DNA of 64,000 nt from positions 1 through 64,000 of the forward strand of contig JAPPDF010000073.1 of NCBI GenBank assembly GCA_028875575.1, in the 5' to 3' direction. The position numbers and the translations under genes are program-made. The DNA is from Acidobacteriota bacterium. GTDB lineage: Bacteria; Acidobacteriota; Terriglobia; Versatilivoradales; Versatilivoraceae. Below, piece by piece: positions 27,249 to 35,924 of the stretch; positions within the stretch are counted from its first letter, which is position 1; each line of letters begins with the position of its first letter. The notes below the pieces were generated by a model. The model was not told the origin of the DNA. It ran no database searches and was given only the letters and a program-made list of their open reading frames with translations.

Positions 27249-29564
27249 ATGACAAGTCGACGTGGAATATTGGTTCTGTTTTCCCTCGTTGCCATGTCTA
27301 TCAATCACTCGGCACTGGCACAGTCGCAGGAGACCGGTCCGGCGCTGGGCGTCGCCAGGCTCAGCCTGGCCAAGGGCGACGTCACCGTGCAGCGAGGCGA
27401 ATCGGGAGATTCGATTCAGGCCACCGTCAACATGCCGCTGGTGGAGGCCGATATTCTGACTGCTGGATTGGCCTCCCGTGCCGAAGTCCAACTGGACTAC
27501 TCCAACTTTCTGCGCCTTAACGAATTGTCCGAGGTCCGACTGGCCAACCTGGGCCACCGAACCTTCCGGATTCAACTTGAGCGCGGCGTACTCACTTACA
27601 GCGAATTGAGGGGCGGCGATGCCGACGTTGATATTGAGACCCCATTGGCCGCGGTTCGTCCGGAAAAGAACGGACGCTACCGAGTGGAAGTCGTCGGTCT
27701 TGATCGCGTGACTGTCACCGTGAGGAAGGGACGGGCCGAGGTCGCCTCGGCAAGCGGCAGCGAAACACTCAAATCCGGTCAACGCATGATCGTCCGCAAG
27801 GGAGATCAGGACATCGAATTCCAGGTGGCCAAGGCCGATCCCCGGGACGACTGGGACCTTTGGAACATCAAGCGGGACCGGAACCTCATGAAGTCCAAGG
27901 CCTACGGCTACGTGCATAGGAGCGTTTACGGCGTTGAGGATCTGGACGATCATGGCCATTGGGCCTACGTTCCCAGCTACGGCCGTTGCTGGTTTCCGTC
28001 GGTTGCGGTGGGTTGGGCGCCCTATCGGCACGGTCGATGGGTGTGGATGGACTATTATGGCTGGACCTGGGTCAGTCACGACCCCTGGGGCTGGGCGCCC
28101 TACCATTACGGGCGCTGGTTCCGCCACGCTCGTTTCGGTTGGGGCTGGTACCCCGGATCCTTCTACTCCCGTCACTATTGGCAGCCGGCGCTGGTAGCCT
28201 TTTTCGGCTTTGACGGCCGTGGCGGCCTAGGAATCGGCTTGGGTTCGCGCTATGGATATTACGGCTGGATTCCGCTTGCCCCCGGGGAGCCCTACTACCC
28301 CTGGTATGGGCGTCGCTCCCGCTACGGCCGAGGACGGAGCAGGGGCGGCTCCACCATCCTGGTCAACAACCGGATTAACATCTACAACAGCTACCGCAAT
28401 GCACGCCATCGCAATGGCACCACCCTGGTCGCCGCCCGACACTTCTCTCGTGGACAGATTCTGAATGCGCGTGCCCTGCAAGCCTCTGAGGTGCGACGGG
28501 CCAGCCTGATGCGTGGCCGCATTCCAGTCGTACCCGATCGCGTCAGTCAGGGTCAACTCGTTCAGAGGGACCGCCGCCTGCACCGGAACCCTGGTTCAAA
28601 CATTCAAAACCGGTTCTTCTCGACCGGCCGCGCGCGGCGCAACATCGCTCGTCGCTCTTTCGTCCAGCAACGCCAGGACATGGTCCGATTCGTCGACTCC
28701 ATGGGGCGAAGCGACACCAAGGCCCTTCGTCCGGCCAATTCCCGCTCGTCCACCAGACCCGAGGCCGGGCGCTCGGCCCCCGGCTTGCGCTCCCAGCGGC
28801 CTGCGGCCGCCAGATCCGGCGTAGTACCTGCCAATCGGCGCAGCCTGCCTACTCCATCCGGTCCGGCGGCGATTCGAGATCGCAGCAACGTTGATCGAAG
28901 CGTCAGGCAGCCCGCAAGTCCTCCGCGTCCAACGGCTGCCCGTCCGGATGGCGGTAGTCGGTCGGACTCGCTCGAGCGCTGGCGACGCTTCAACCGCCGC
29001 GCCGCCACCCAAGGTACGATCCCCCGTGGGACACCTTCCAGAAGTTCGACTCCGGGCTCGGCTGAATCGGCGTCGGAATCTTCCCCTTCAGTCCCATCGG
29101 TGCGGCCATCGCCACGCTTTTCGCCCAGAAGTTCCTCTCGGGTCAACAGCATCCGCGGGCAAGGCTCTCCCCGCAACAGCCGACCGTCCTCCTCGGTCTC
29201 TGGATCCTCCGGCCGAAGCTCCACGCGAGTCTCGGCGCCTTCCCGACCTTCGTCGTCCCGGTCCTCGTCACGGGTCCGCAGCACTCCCAGTCGCAACCGG
29301 CCGTCGCCGTCGGTCTCCAGGTCCTCCGGCCGAAGCTCCTCTCGGGTCTCGGCGCCTTCGCGACCCTCGTCGCCCCGATCCTCGTCACGGGTCCGCAGCA
29401 CTCCCAGTCGCAGCCGGCCGTCGCCGTCGGTCTCCAGGTCTTCCGGCCGAAGCTCCTCCCGGGTTTCGGCCCCCAGTCGCTCGAGGTCGAGTTCCTCCAA
29501 CCGAAGCAGTGAGTCGCGAAGCTCCAGCAAGACCCCGTCGCGAAGCCGTTCTCAAAGGCGTTAG
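27249..29564 (+). CDS. Exported FecR-domain/DUF6600 protein with Ser/Arg-rich repeat tail
   Basis: A 771-residue protein. A signal peptide (about 1-24, ending ALAQ) follows ATG 27249, which has GGGAGG upstream. Residues about 35-190 form a FecR domain (SLAKGDVTVQRG, RAEVQLDYSNFLRLNELSEVRL). Residues about 205-370 are a Trp/Tyr/Gly-rich DUF6600-type domain with GHWAYVPSYGRCW, GWAPYRHGRWVW and GWAPYHYGRWFRH. The last 350 residues are low-complexity Ser, Arg and Pro with 39-residue tandem repeats. FecR domains normally regulate ECF sigma factors, but with no TonB box or sigma gene nearby a structural cell-envelope role is more likely. The tail is strongly basic and probably disordered. Confidence 0.87.
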   Translation: MTSRRGILVLFSLVAMSINHSALAQSQETGPALGVARLSLAKGDVTVQRGESGDSIQATVNMPLVEADILTAGLASRAEVQLDYSNFLRLNELSEVRLANLGHRTFRIQLERGVLTYSELRGGDADVDIETPLAAVRPEKNGRYRVEVVGLDRVTVTVRKGRAEVASASGSETLKSGQRMIVRKGDQDIEFQVAKADPRDDWDLWNIKRDRNLMKSKAYGYVHRSVYGVEDLDDHGHWAYVPSYGRCWFPSVAVGWAPYRHGRWVWMDYYGWTWVSHDPWGWAPYHYGRWFRHARFGWGWYPGSFYSRHYWQPALVAFFGFDGRGGLGIGLGSRYGYYGWIPLAPGEPYYPWYGRRSRYGRGRSRGGSTILVNNRINIYNSYRNARHRNGTTLVAARHFSRGQILNARALQASEVRRASLMRGRIPVVPDRVSQGQLVQRDRRLHRNPGSNIQNRFFSTGRARRNIARRSFVQQRQDMVRFVDSMGRSDTKALRPANSRSSTRPEAGRSAPGLRSQRPAAARSGVVPANRRSLPTPSGPAAIRDRSNVDRSVRQPASPPRPTAARPDGGSRSDSLERWRRFNRRAATQGTIPRGTPSRSSTPGSAESASESSPSVPSVRPSPRFSPRSSSRVNSIRGQGSPRNSRPSSSVSGSSGRSSTRVSAPSRPSSSRSSSRVRSTPSRNRPSPSVSRSSGRSSSRVSAPSRPSSPRSSSRVRSTPSRSRPSPSVSRSSGRSSSRVSAPSRSRSSSSNRSSESRSSSKTPSRSRSQRR
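29184..29483 (+). repeat. 117-bp tandem repeat coding for a 39-residue Ser/Arg unit
   Basis: Two full copies (29184-29300 and 29301-29417) plus a partial third (29418 to about 29483), in frame, near residues 646-745 of the FecR/DUF6600 protein. Each unit reads PSxSVSxSSGRSSxRVSAPS, then RPSSxRSSSRVRSTPSRxR. The copies differ at few bases, so expansion was recent. Confidence 0.85.
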
Positions 29565-29813
29565 CACATGGGGTTCCCATCGCCTGCAACATAACCGGCT
29601 TCCGGCTTGGAGCCTGACCCGGGGGCGCGGACCGCTGAAGCAGTTCGATCTCGCTTGGTGGCCCTTCCTCGCGCTTTCTGCTCCCTGGCGAATATCCATG
29701 CCCTGGCTCCGCCAAGAAAGTCTTGCCACCGTGCGCCGTTCCGTCTAGTCTTCAAGTCTGTTCACGATTGAAGAATCAGTCTCCCCCGGCCCCGTCGACT
29801 CTAGGACTTACTG

Positions 29814-31514
29814 GTGCCATTCAAGCTCTCAGCTCAACATCTGGCGGCGGTCAACCGCCGTCGCAGGGTAGTGGTCAACCGGGACGCCATTCACGGAGAC
29901 CCCACATTTACCGATCCGGACATCCGGGATCTGGTCGACTACAAGTTCGATTTCATTGACCACTTCCGGACCCATATCGACAGCCTGTGGTGGAACTGGG
30001 GCGAGGGCCATCAGGCGCCGTATCCCAGCAAGATCCTGCCCCACTACGCCGAGACCTATGACCATCCCGGTTACCAACGATGGTTGGACGAGGGTATCGA
30101 CCCCGTCCGGATCTTTCTGGAAGAAACGCGGAAACGAAAGCTGGAAGCATTTTTTGCCTATCGCATCAACGGGGGCGACAACGACCTTCACCTCCTGCCC
30201 ACCCGCCAGATCTCGCTGAAGGAATCCCACCCGGACTGGCTTATCCGTTTGCCCTGGAGAGATTCGGGGATGTGGAATTTTGCCATTGAGGGCGTCAGGG
30301 ACTACAAGTTGAGCATCCTGCGGGAAGTGGCCGAAAACTACGACTTCGACGGCATTGATATCGACTTCGCCCGCGCCCCTCCGGTGCTGCCTCCCGGCAG
30401 GCAGTGGCAACTGCGCCACCACCTCACGGAGTTCATGCGCGAGCTCCGTTCCATGCTCCTGGAGTTCGAGCGCAAGCGCAACCGGCCTTTCCTCCTGTCG
30501 GCCAGGGTTCCGGAAACGGTTGAGGGCGCCCACTTCGACGGCCTGGACGTGGAAACTTGGGCCCGCGAACAGATTGTGGACCTCTTCGCGCTGGGGGTGC
30601 GTTCCTTCGAGGTCGACATTCAGGGCTACCGATCCTTCACCCGGCACCGCGACATCAAGCTCTACCCCAGCCTGGACGACTGGCACAGCAGTGACGGCTA
30701 CCAATGGCCGCCCATTGAAGTCTTTCGCGGGATCTTCGCCAACTGGTGGAGGCAGGGGGCTGACGGCATCCACACCTTCAACTTCTCATACGGCCGTCCC
30801 GAGCCGGCAGCCCGAATCGGAGTTCCCTTTCCCGACCCCGTCGTCCACGTTTGGCGTTCGGCCCAGTGGAGTGACACGCCGGTCTGGGAAACCCACCTGC
30901 AGGCCTATCAGGAAATGGGCATTCCCGCGGCACTGAGAGACCGGGACAAGACCTTCGTGATACAGCGCCGGGGCGGGGGCGGACACCCCTCGCTGGAGCC
31001 TGAACGATGGCATACTCCCCGATATTTTTATGCCAACTCCAACATGATGGCCCAACTACCGGCCGATCTGGCCAATGACGGCAAAGCCGATACTCTGCTT
31101 CGCCTGGAGGTGGCGGACGACCTGGACTGGAAGCCCGACCGGATCAAAGACCTGAATCTGCGGATCTTGCTGTCGGACCCGGCCGCCCGGTCCCTGCCGG
31201 ATACACAAAAGCTGGAGCGAACCTTCGTCAAGCGTTTCATGCAGGCAAGAATCCGGGCACGCAAGGCCCAGCCTCCTGACAGCTACTACAACCTGCCTCC
31301 CGAAAAGGGGATCGACCGGGAGATTGAGGTAAGGTTGAACGGGGCGTTACTGGCTCGGCCCCTGATCGAGGAAGGATGGCTGACGTTTCGACCGCGGGGC
31401 ACGCAGCTGATTGCCGGCACCAATCTGCTGGGGATTCGTCGGACTCGCCCGGCAGCCGATACCCAGCCCCGGATGAAGGTGGAAAAGGTCGAACTGACGG
31501 TACGCTACCGTTAG
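29814..31514 (+). CDS. GH10-like/unclassified glycoside hydrolase-type TIM barrel
   Basis: A 566-residue protein from a GTG start with AGGA seven bases upstream and no signal peptide. The first 350 residues look like a (beta/alpha)8 barrel related to the glycosyl-hydrolase-like GHL10 group (family inference). EAFFAYRINGGDNDLH and DFDGIDIDFARAPPVLPPG carry acidic residues where family nucleophile or acid residues lie. WAREQIVDLFALG and GADGIHTFNFSY follow. The C-terminal 170 residues are beta-rich (LRLEVADDLDWKPD) and may be a sugar-binding module. It probably acts on an oligosaccharide inside the cell. Substrate and catalytic residues are not established. Confidence 0.7.
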   Translation: MPFKLSAQHLAAVNRRRRVVVNRDAIHGDPTFTDPDIRDLVDYKFDFIDHFRTHIDSLWWNWGEGHQAPYPSKILPHYAETYDHPGYQRWLDEGIDPVRIFLEETRKRKLEAFFAYRINGGDNDLHLLPTRQISLKESHPDWLIRLPWRDSGMWNFAIEGVRDYKLSILREVAENYDFDGIDIDFARAPPVLPPGRQWQLRHHLTEFMRELRSMLLEFERKRNRPFLLSARVPETVEGAHFDGLDVETWAREQIVDLFALGVRSFEVDIQGYRSFTRHRDIKLYPSLDDWHSSDGYQWPPIEVFRGIFANWWRQGADGIHTFNFSYGRPEPAARIGVPFPDPVVHVWRSAQWSDTPVWETHLQAYQEMGIPAALRDRDKTFVIQRRGGGGHPSLEPERWHTPRYFYANSNMMAQLPADLANDGKADTLLRLEVADDLDWKPDRIKDLNLRILLSDPAARSLPDTQKLERTFVKRFMQARIRARKAQPPDSYYNLPPEKGIDREIEVRLNGALLARPLIEEGWLTFRPRGTQLIAGTNLLGIRRTRPAADTQPRMKVEKVELTVRYR

Positions 31515-31522
31515 CCGGGCAC

Positions 31523-31981
31523 TCAGGGGTTCGTGTCCCGAACCAATCGCCCGAACATTTGTCCGCCCACGTCGCCCCCACTCCAGGTTCCGGCGTACTG
31601 ATCTCGGTAGATCAGCACTCTGGCCGTGTAGGTTCCAAGGTTCGGGATGCTCAAGTCAGTCAGAGTGATGACGGGGGTGTCCCCTGCCCACTGGACATTG
31701 AGCGGCAGCGGCAGCGTGACGTCCCGATTTCCGTATTGAATTCGGACCTGAAAGAGCCAGAGGCCGCCCGGAATCTTCGAAACCTTGGTGATGGTGTATT
31801 TTTCCTCCCGCAGATTTTTCTGATCCCCCACCGTGAAATGGCCGACAAGAGTCGCTCCGGATAGTGACTGCCGGAAGTGCTCTTCCAGGGCAGCCCCGTT
31901 ACTGGGACCGGCATTGCGGGTACAGCCCGAGGCAGTTGCAATCACGAGGACAATGGACAATGCAAGCGTCTTGGGATTCAC
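31523..31981 (-). CDS. Small hypothetical lipoprotein
   Basis: A 152-residue protein from GTG 31981 (AGGAA six bases upstream). The signal IVLVIATASGC ends in a lipobox, with Cys20 as the lipidation site. The mature part (about 130 residues) is beta-rich: LVGHFTVGDQ, EEKYTITKVSKIPGGLWLFQVRI and a C-terminal YAGTWSGGDVGGQMFG. This pattern recalls small proteins predicted to bind ligands in a barrel, but I do not recognise the family. An upstream ATG in frame would add 32 residues with no signal-like start. It is convergent with the preceding gene (8-base gap). Confidence 0.75.
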   Translation of the reverse strand: MNPKTLALSIVLVIATASGCTRNAGPSNGAALEEHFRQSLSGATLVGHFTVGDQKNLREEKYTITKVSKIPGGLWLFQVRIQYGNRDVTLPLPLNVQWAGDTPVITLTDLSIPNLGTYTARVLIYRDQYAGTWSGGDVGGQMFGRLVRDTNP

Positions 31982-32287
31982 GATTCTTCCTTTCGGTGAA
32001 GCGGCGGCCCCCCGAAACTGCTTCGCGAAGAGCAATCGGAAGGCCGGACCTGTCATGGCGCGGAACGGCAGAATCATACCATCTCGTGCGGACTTGAGCC
32101 CGTCCTCCTCCAGATTGGGATTCGGCCGGGTGGAACCGAAAACGTTTCCGTACCCGCCCTGGATTGGGGAATAATCCTCAGCAACGGCGAGTCATGCCAG
32201 GGAACATCGAGGCATTGTGTTCCGGAAACCAACGGGATCGACGCCCTCGACTCGAGACCGGTGGCGTGATCCAGCGGATGGGAACCC
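31982..32287. other. Intergenic region between divergent genes, nothing recognised
   Basis: 306 bases between the lipoprotein gene (minus) and the second M81 gene (plus). It should hold both promoters, but no convincing -35/-10 pair, RNA gene or repeat was found by eye. Short open frames here lack family features. Confidence 0.5.
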
Positions 32288-33751
32288 ATGAAACTCTTTC
32301 TCGCCTGTCTGGGCACTGAAACCAACACCTTTTCTCCCTTCCCCACCGGTTACCGCACCTTTGAGGAAACCTGCCTCGTCAGAGGGGGAAACCACGGGCA
32401 CGACCCGTTTCTCTTTGCGGTTCCATTGATCCTGTGGCGCCAACTGGCCTTACGAAACGGCTGGTCGGTGGTGGAGAGTCTGTGTGCCTTTGCCCAACCT
32501 TCCGGAGTGACGCTAGGCCGCGTCTACGAGTCATTCCGGGACGAAATCCTGGCTGACCTCCGACGGGCCATGCCGGTGGACATGGTTCTACTCAGTCTGC
32601 ATGGCGCCATGGTTGCCGAGGGATACGACGACTGCGAGGGGGACCTGCTGGCTCGTATCCGAGCCCTGGTCGGTCCCAAGGTGCCGGTCGGGGCCGAATT
32701 GGATCTCCACTGTCACCTGACCAGTCGGATGGTAGAGGAGGCTACCGCCATCGTCAGCTTCAAGGAATACCCCCACACGGACGCTGCCGACCGGGCCGGA
32801 GAACTCTTTCACATCCTGTCCGCGACTGCCTCAGGCACCCTTCAACCGCGCATGGCTCTATACGATTGCCGCATGATGGGCATCTACCACACCACCTCGG
32901 AGCCCATGAAGAGCTATCTGGCCGGAGTCAAGCATCTGGAGCAGCAGAAGGAGATTCTTTCGATCTCGATAGCCCACGGGTTTCTCTGGGGGGACGTTGC
33001 CGACATGGGAACCCGGATCCTGGTCGTCACCGATGGAAGACCCCGGGAAGGAAACCGCTTGGCAGAATCGCTGGGGCGCCAACTGTTTGAACTGCGTCAT
33101 GGGCTCCGGCCCGACTACAGGACCATCGACCAAGCCCTGGGAGAAGCCTTGAGCCAGGGCCGGGGACCGGTGGTGCTAGCGGACGTGGCCGACAACCCGG
33201 GCGGCGGCGCGTCCGGAGACTCCACCTTCATTCTCGAGGCTCTCATCGACCGCGGGATCGAGGATGCCGCCGTGGCCTGCATCTGGGATCCGATGGCCGT
33301 AGCCATGGCTACCGAAGCGGGAGAAGGAGCCCGATTCGATGTGCGTCTCGGAGGCAAGATGGGACCGAGTTCGGGACGCCCCCTGGATATTCCAGTGACG
33401 GTAACCAAGGTGGTCCCCAATACCTGTCAAACCTTCGGCAGCGGTGCCGGCCGGTCGGTCTCGCCTCTTGGGGACGCCGTCGTTCTGCGCACCGGCGGCA
33501 TCGACATCGTGGTCAACTCCATTCGAACTCAAACCCTGGGCACCGATGCCTTCACCAATCTGGGCATCGATCCTCGGACCAGGCGGATCCTGGTGGTGAA
33601 ATCGATGCAGCATTTCCACGCGGCTTTCGCCCCCCTCGCCCAAGAAGTTCTATATGTGGACTCACCGGGAGCGCTGGTCAGCGATGTGACTCAAATCCCC
33701 TTCCAAAAAGCGGACCGGGGAAAGTGGCCAATCTGCGAGACGGTGGCCTGA
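32288..33751 (+). CDS. M81 family metallopeptidase (MlrC-like), second subfamily
   Basis: A 487-residue M81 protein. The N terminus LACLGTETNTFSPFPTG differs from the HESNTF of the homolog at 14556-16052 and marks a different subfamily. The zinc motif ELDLHCHLTSRM (D139, H141) and a later His in EYPHTD are kept, as is DNPGGGASGDSTF in the MlrC domain. There is no signal peptide, so it is cytoplasmic. The role is inferred as hydrolysis of a small peptide or amide. It stands alone, 132 bases before a short leader region of the PPC-domain gene. Confidence 0.9.
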   Translation: MKLFLACLGTETNTFSPFPTGYRTFEETCLVRGGNHGHDPFLFAVPLILWRQLALRNGWSVVESLCAFAQPSGVTLGRVYESFRDEILADLRRAMPVDMVLLSLHGAMVAEGYDDCEGDLLARIRALVGPKVPVGAELDLHCHLTSRMVEEATAIVSFKEYPHTDAADRAGELFHILSATASGTLQPRMALYDCRMMGIYHTTSEPMKSYLAGVKHLEQQKEILSISIAHGFLWGDVADMGTRILVVTDGRPREGNRLAESLGRQLFELRHGLRPDYRTIDQALGEALSQGRGPVVLADVADNPGGGASGDSTFILEALIDRGIEDAAVACIWDPMAVAMATEAGEGARFDVRLGGKMGPSSGRPLDIPVTVTKVVPNTCQTFGSGAGRSVSPLGDAVVLRTGGIDIVVNSIRTQTLGTDAFTNLGIDPRTRRILVVKSMQHFHAAFAPLAQEVLYVDSPGALVSDVTQIPFQKADRGKWPICETVA

Positions 33752-33919
33752 CCCTCCGGATCGGTCATTGCCAAAGGCAAAACTTCTACTCTTCAAGCTC
33801 TTGACAAAGGGTCCGGGTGTGGGCCTGTTCCGGGGGAATAGCGGTCCCTGAAGCTCTACTCCTATGGTATCCTTGGGAGTGTTTTGGGTCAGGACTGTGG
33901 TGCCGAGGTCAGCGTTCCC

Positions 33920-35908
33920 GTGTACTTGAGATTGATTGCCGCTACCCTGTGCCTGGCGGCTCCACTGAGCGCTCAGGATATCGAAACAGTCACTGAGCCC
34001 AAGCTGCTCTCCCATTTCCCTCTGGGCGGCCAACAGGGGACGACGTTCGACCTCGAGGTCTCGGGCGAAGCCCTGCAAGGCACCCACACCGTTTGGTTCG
34101 AGGGCGGAGAACTCTCCGCCTCCGTCCTGAAGCTGGAAAAACTCCAGTCCACCTCGGAAAAAAAGGACAAGAAACCGGAAGACTACCTGGGGAAAGCGGC
34201 GAAGGCCGATCACCGGGCCGTCTTGAAGATCCGGATACCGAAAACGGCCGCGCTCGGATTGCACCTGTTCCGGCTGGTCACTCCGCGGGGACTCTCCAAT
34301 GCCCTGGGCCTGCAGGTCGTCTCCGATCCGATCATTTCGGAAACCGCCCGCCCGCACCAGACCGCGGAACAGGCGCAATACCTGTCGGTCCCCGCGGTCG
34401 TAAACGGCAGCCTCTCAGAGAAGGGCCAGCGAGACTTCTACGCATTCCGCGTTTCCCAGGGGGAGGAACTGCTCTTTGCCGTTCGTTCGGATCTGGGCCC
34501 CAGCCGCACCTACCAGGCCCAAGCCGCAATCACCCTTTACCAACGTTCCGTCAGTTGGTTCGATCCCAGCCGTGTGGTCCGGTTGGTCGTTGAGGGCCCC
34601 GCCCTGACCTGGGAGCCCTTTCAGCGATACGAGCGGACCCGCTCAACCGGCAGATTCGCCCTCTTCCAGCGTATTTCTCACCGATTTGAGAACTCGGGGC
34701 GCTATTTCCTTTCGGTCGGCACCTTTACCGGAACCGGCGATCCCAATCATGGCTACCAGCTGCGGATTATCCGGCGCCTGTCTACTGATGCCCACCAGGT
34801 CCTGGGCAGATTGGCCCACCCGGATCCGGGCGACTGGCTGGAAAGGGACTCCGCCACCCTGAGACAACTGGGAAGTTTCCAACGGCCGCTTGAGCCCAAC
34901 CGTCTGGCTCTTTTGCAGCACCGCTCCGGTAGGGTCGCGGTCAACGGAACGCTCTCTGGACCAATCGAATCCGTATCTGACCAAGGCAATGCTTCCAATA
35001 CTTCTCCTGCCCGTGCTTCCCGGATCGAACCGGCGCCCGAAGTGGAACCCAACGACTCCCTCGACCGACCGGGCACGGTGAAGATTCCCGGCCTGATCGA
35101 GGGCCGGATCCAGACGCCCGGCGATATCGACCTCTTCCGTTTTCAGGCCAAAGCCGGACAGAAACTGGCCTTCGAGATTGAAACTCCCGGGAACTCTCTG
35201 CCACATTTCAACCCCTGGCTCAAGCTCCTGGACGGGAGCGGCAACGAGCTGGTCTCCAACATTTACATGGAATATGGCGGCGACGGCGACGACGTCAACA
35301 AAACGGTTGAACGGAAGACGATCTTCACCATCGAGCAAACGGGCAGCTACTTCCTGCAGATCCGGGAGTTGACCTCGGTGCAAGGAGGACCCCGGTTCAG
35401 GTATCGGCTCCTGGCACGCCCGCAGGTTCCTCATCTGGGCCGGGTTGAAATCAGCCTGGGAGTCACGCCCTTCCTGTCCACGCTCGTCGACAAGACCGAC
35501 CGAATCAACCTGGAGGCGGGACAGGTCAAGGAAATGGTGGTGGTGTGCGAGAAGGAGGAAGGGTTTCAGGGAAATGTCCTGCTCACGGTCGACAACCTTC
35601 CCCCCGGCGTGCAAGCCTGGGTCAGTACCGCAGCCGGCTGGACCGAGACGTTGATGCGGGGCATCCAGTATCGACCCCTCGGTGTCGAGGTCGTATCTCC
35701 CCGCCACCACCGCCCGCAACGCAGCGCAACCACGCTCGTATTCTGGGCAAGTCCCGACACCCCCATCACAGGGTCCCCGCGCTTCATTGAACTCAAGGCC
35801 CGGCCGGTTGTGGATGGGAGGGTGGGCCCGGCGTTGCCGGCAGGAAGGATTCCTTTCCTGGCTGTCCGGCCGGCCGAAGAGACTCAGGTCATGACTTCCC
35901 GCCGCTGA
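33920..35908 (+). CDS. Exported protein with PPC (pre-peptidase C-terminal) domains
   Basis: About 662 residues from GTG 33920, which gives a clean signal peptide (YLRLIAATLCLAAPLSAQ). A TTG at 33884 with GGGAG close upstream is an alternative. Two beta-sandwich PPC-like regions are visible: one around residues 120-280 (GSLSEKGQRDFYAFRVSQGEEL) and one around 370-500 (EVEPNDSLDRPGTV, GRIQTPGDIDLFRFQAKAGQKL). Such domains occur in secreted peptidases and in large surface proteins. No catalytic triad is seen. It precedes the DUF1549/DUF1553 and DUF1501 genes by 16 bases; this three-gene set is common in Acidobacteriota and Planctomycetota and is probably an operon. Confidence 0.85.
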   Translation: MYLRLIAATLCLAAPLSAQDIETVTEPKLLSHFPLGGQQGTTFDLEVSGEALQGTHTVWFEGGELSASVLKLEKLQSTSEKKDKKPEDYLGKAAKADHRAVLKIRIPKTAALGLHLFRLVTPRGLSNALGLQVVSDPIISETARPHQTAEQAQYLSVPAVVNGSLSEKGQRDFYAFRVSQGEELLFAVRSDLGPSRTYQAQAAITLYQRSVSWFDPSRVVRLVVEGPALTWEPFQRYERTRSTGRFALFQRISHRFENSGRYFLSVGTFTGTGDPNHGYQLRIIRRLSTDAHQVLGRLAHPDPGDWLERDSATLRQLGSFQRPLEPNRLALLQHRSGRVAVNGTLSGPIESVSDQGNASNTSPARASRIEPAPEVEPNDSLDRPGTVKIPGLIEGRIQTPGDIDLFRFQAKAGQKLAFEIETPGNSLPHFNPWLKLLDGSGNELVSNIYMEYGGDGDDVNKTVERKTIFTIEQTGSYFLQIRELTSVQGGPRFRYRLLARPQVPHLGRVEISLGVTPFLSTLVDKTDRINLEAGQVKEMVVVCEKEEGFQGNVLLTVDNLPPGVQAWVSTAAGWTETLMRGIQYRPLGVEVVSPRHHRPQRSATTLVFWASPDTPITGSPRFIELKARPVVDGRVGPALPAGRIPFLAVRPAEETQVMTSRR

Positions 35909-35924
35909 TCTCGGGAGGTGTTGT

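Noticed and set aside
28604-29530. Antisense frame with Glu/Arg-rich repeats
   Set aside because: It is the mirror of the Ser/Arg repeat tail of the FecR/DUF6600 gene. Its repeats are a by-product of the 117-bp unit.
33801-33829. TTGACA at 33801 as a promoter for the PPC gene
   Set aside because: The -35 is perfect, but no acceptable -10 lies at 16-18 bases.
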